Below, piece by piece: positions 63,761 to 64,000 of a DNA stretch of 64,000 nt. The position numbers were made by a program, and so were the translations under genes. Position 1 is the stretch's first letter, and each line of letters opens with the position of its first letter. Source of the DNA: Schistosoma haematobium (lineage: Eukaryota > Platyhelminthes > Trematoda > Strigeidida > Schistosomatidae). The stretch lies in NCBI RefSeq assembly GCF_000699445.3, contig NC_067196.1, forward strand, positions 86,728,364 through 86,792,363, given 5' to 3'. The notes under the pieces were generated by a model. The model was not told the DNA's origin. It saw only the letters and a program-made list of their open reading frames with translations, and made no database searches.

Positions 63761-64000
63761 GAAAACCCACTGTTTTCGTTGTTGCTCACTAAAATTTGTT
63801 TACGCTGTTCAATATATATCACCACTGAGTTCCAGCGCTCAATTCCGATCAAGGCCACTTGGTATGTTTTGGCTGCCGTTGAGGTATTAGTTGTGTAGAT
63901 GTTCCTAGCATCCTAATTGTATAAGTTTTGGGTAGTGTTTTTGAATGTGTTACCGAGGAACCTGAGTTGTTGGCATGTTTTATTCAGTTTTTACGTATTT
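63761..64000. other. Window end, nothing recognised
   Basis: No motif-bearing frame. The sequence may belong to the next repeat. Confidence 0.4.

Noticed and set aside
1..64000. CRISPR arrays, bacterial operons or ribosome-binding sites
   Set aside because: No regularly spaced repeats of that type; spliced genes and retroelements show the DNA is eukaryotic nuclear.

Overview
The window is genomic DNA of a blood fluke (genus Schistosoma); the species cannot be fixed from the sequence alone. Support for this comes from AT-rich intergenic DNA, introns of only 31-38 nt at 5' ends of genes mixed with kilobase introns, and a repeat fauna typical of schistosomes: RTE-, CR1- and Ty3/Gypsy-type retroelements plus hammerhead-ribozyme (Sm-alpha-like) repeats. 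Host genes occupy a small part of the window; most of the rest is degenerate transposable elements.

Host genes. (1) The last two exons of a RIM-type active-zone protein (C2B domain and a low-complexity tail) lie on the + strand at 4271-4616 and 8087-8584. (2) A complete UPF1/RENT1 gene, the ATP-dependent RNA helicase of nonsense-mediated decay, is on the + strand at 21632-34112. Twelve exons join without a frame error into 1322 codons. (3) A complete CMC1 gene (twin CX9C mitochondrial copper/COX assembly factor, 106 aa) is on the - strand at 34465-35006 in four small exons, tail to tail with UPF1. (4) A possible small - strand gene of unknown product sits at 35300-35589.

Repeats, left to right. 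1-8 kb: hammerhead repeats, RTE fragments and one short RTE deletion derivative around the RIM exons. 10.2-14.5 kb: an almost full-length RTE element, with a target-site duplication, inserted into the ribozyme core of a hammerhead repeat. 15-21 kb: another hammerhead fold-back, a gag fragment flanked by two 161-bp direct repeats, and a Gypsy protease/RT pseudogene. 23-32.5 kb: RTE, SINE-like and hammerhead repeats in UPF1 introns. 36-43.7 kb: RTE and CR1 debris, including nested and head-to-head pieces. 44.3-54.9 kb: about 10 kb of - strand CR1 elements, with one nearly intact element (45346-48965) inserted into an older one. 55-64 kb: a craniofacial-development-protein-type RTE pseudogene interrupted by an LTR, then Gypsy RT, LTR, gag-like and integrase remnants.

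The most interesting non-gene structure is a fold-back repeat family in which a tRNA-like Pol III promoter and a hammerhead ribozyme lie inside long terminal inverted repeats, so a ribozyme can be encoded on each strand. A second is a roughly 0.5-kb SINE-like repeat that shares its 3' terminus with a protein-coding non-LTR element in the same window.
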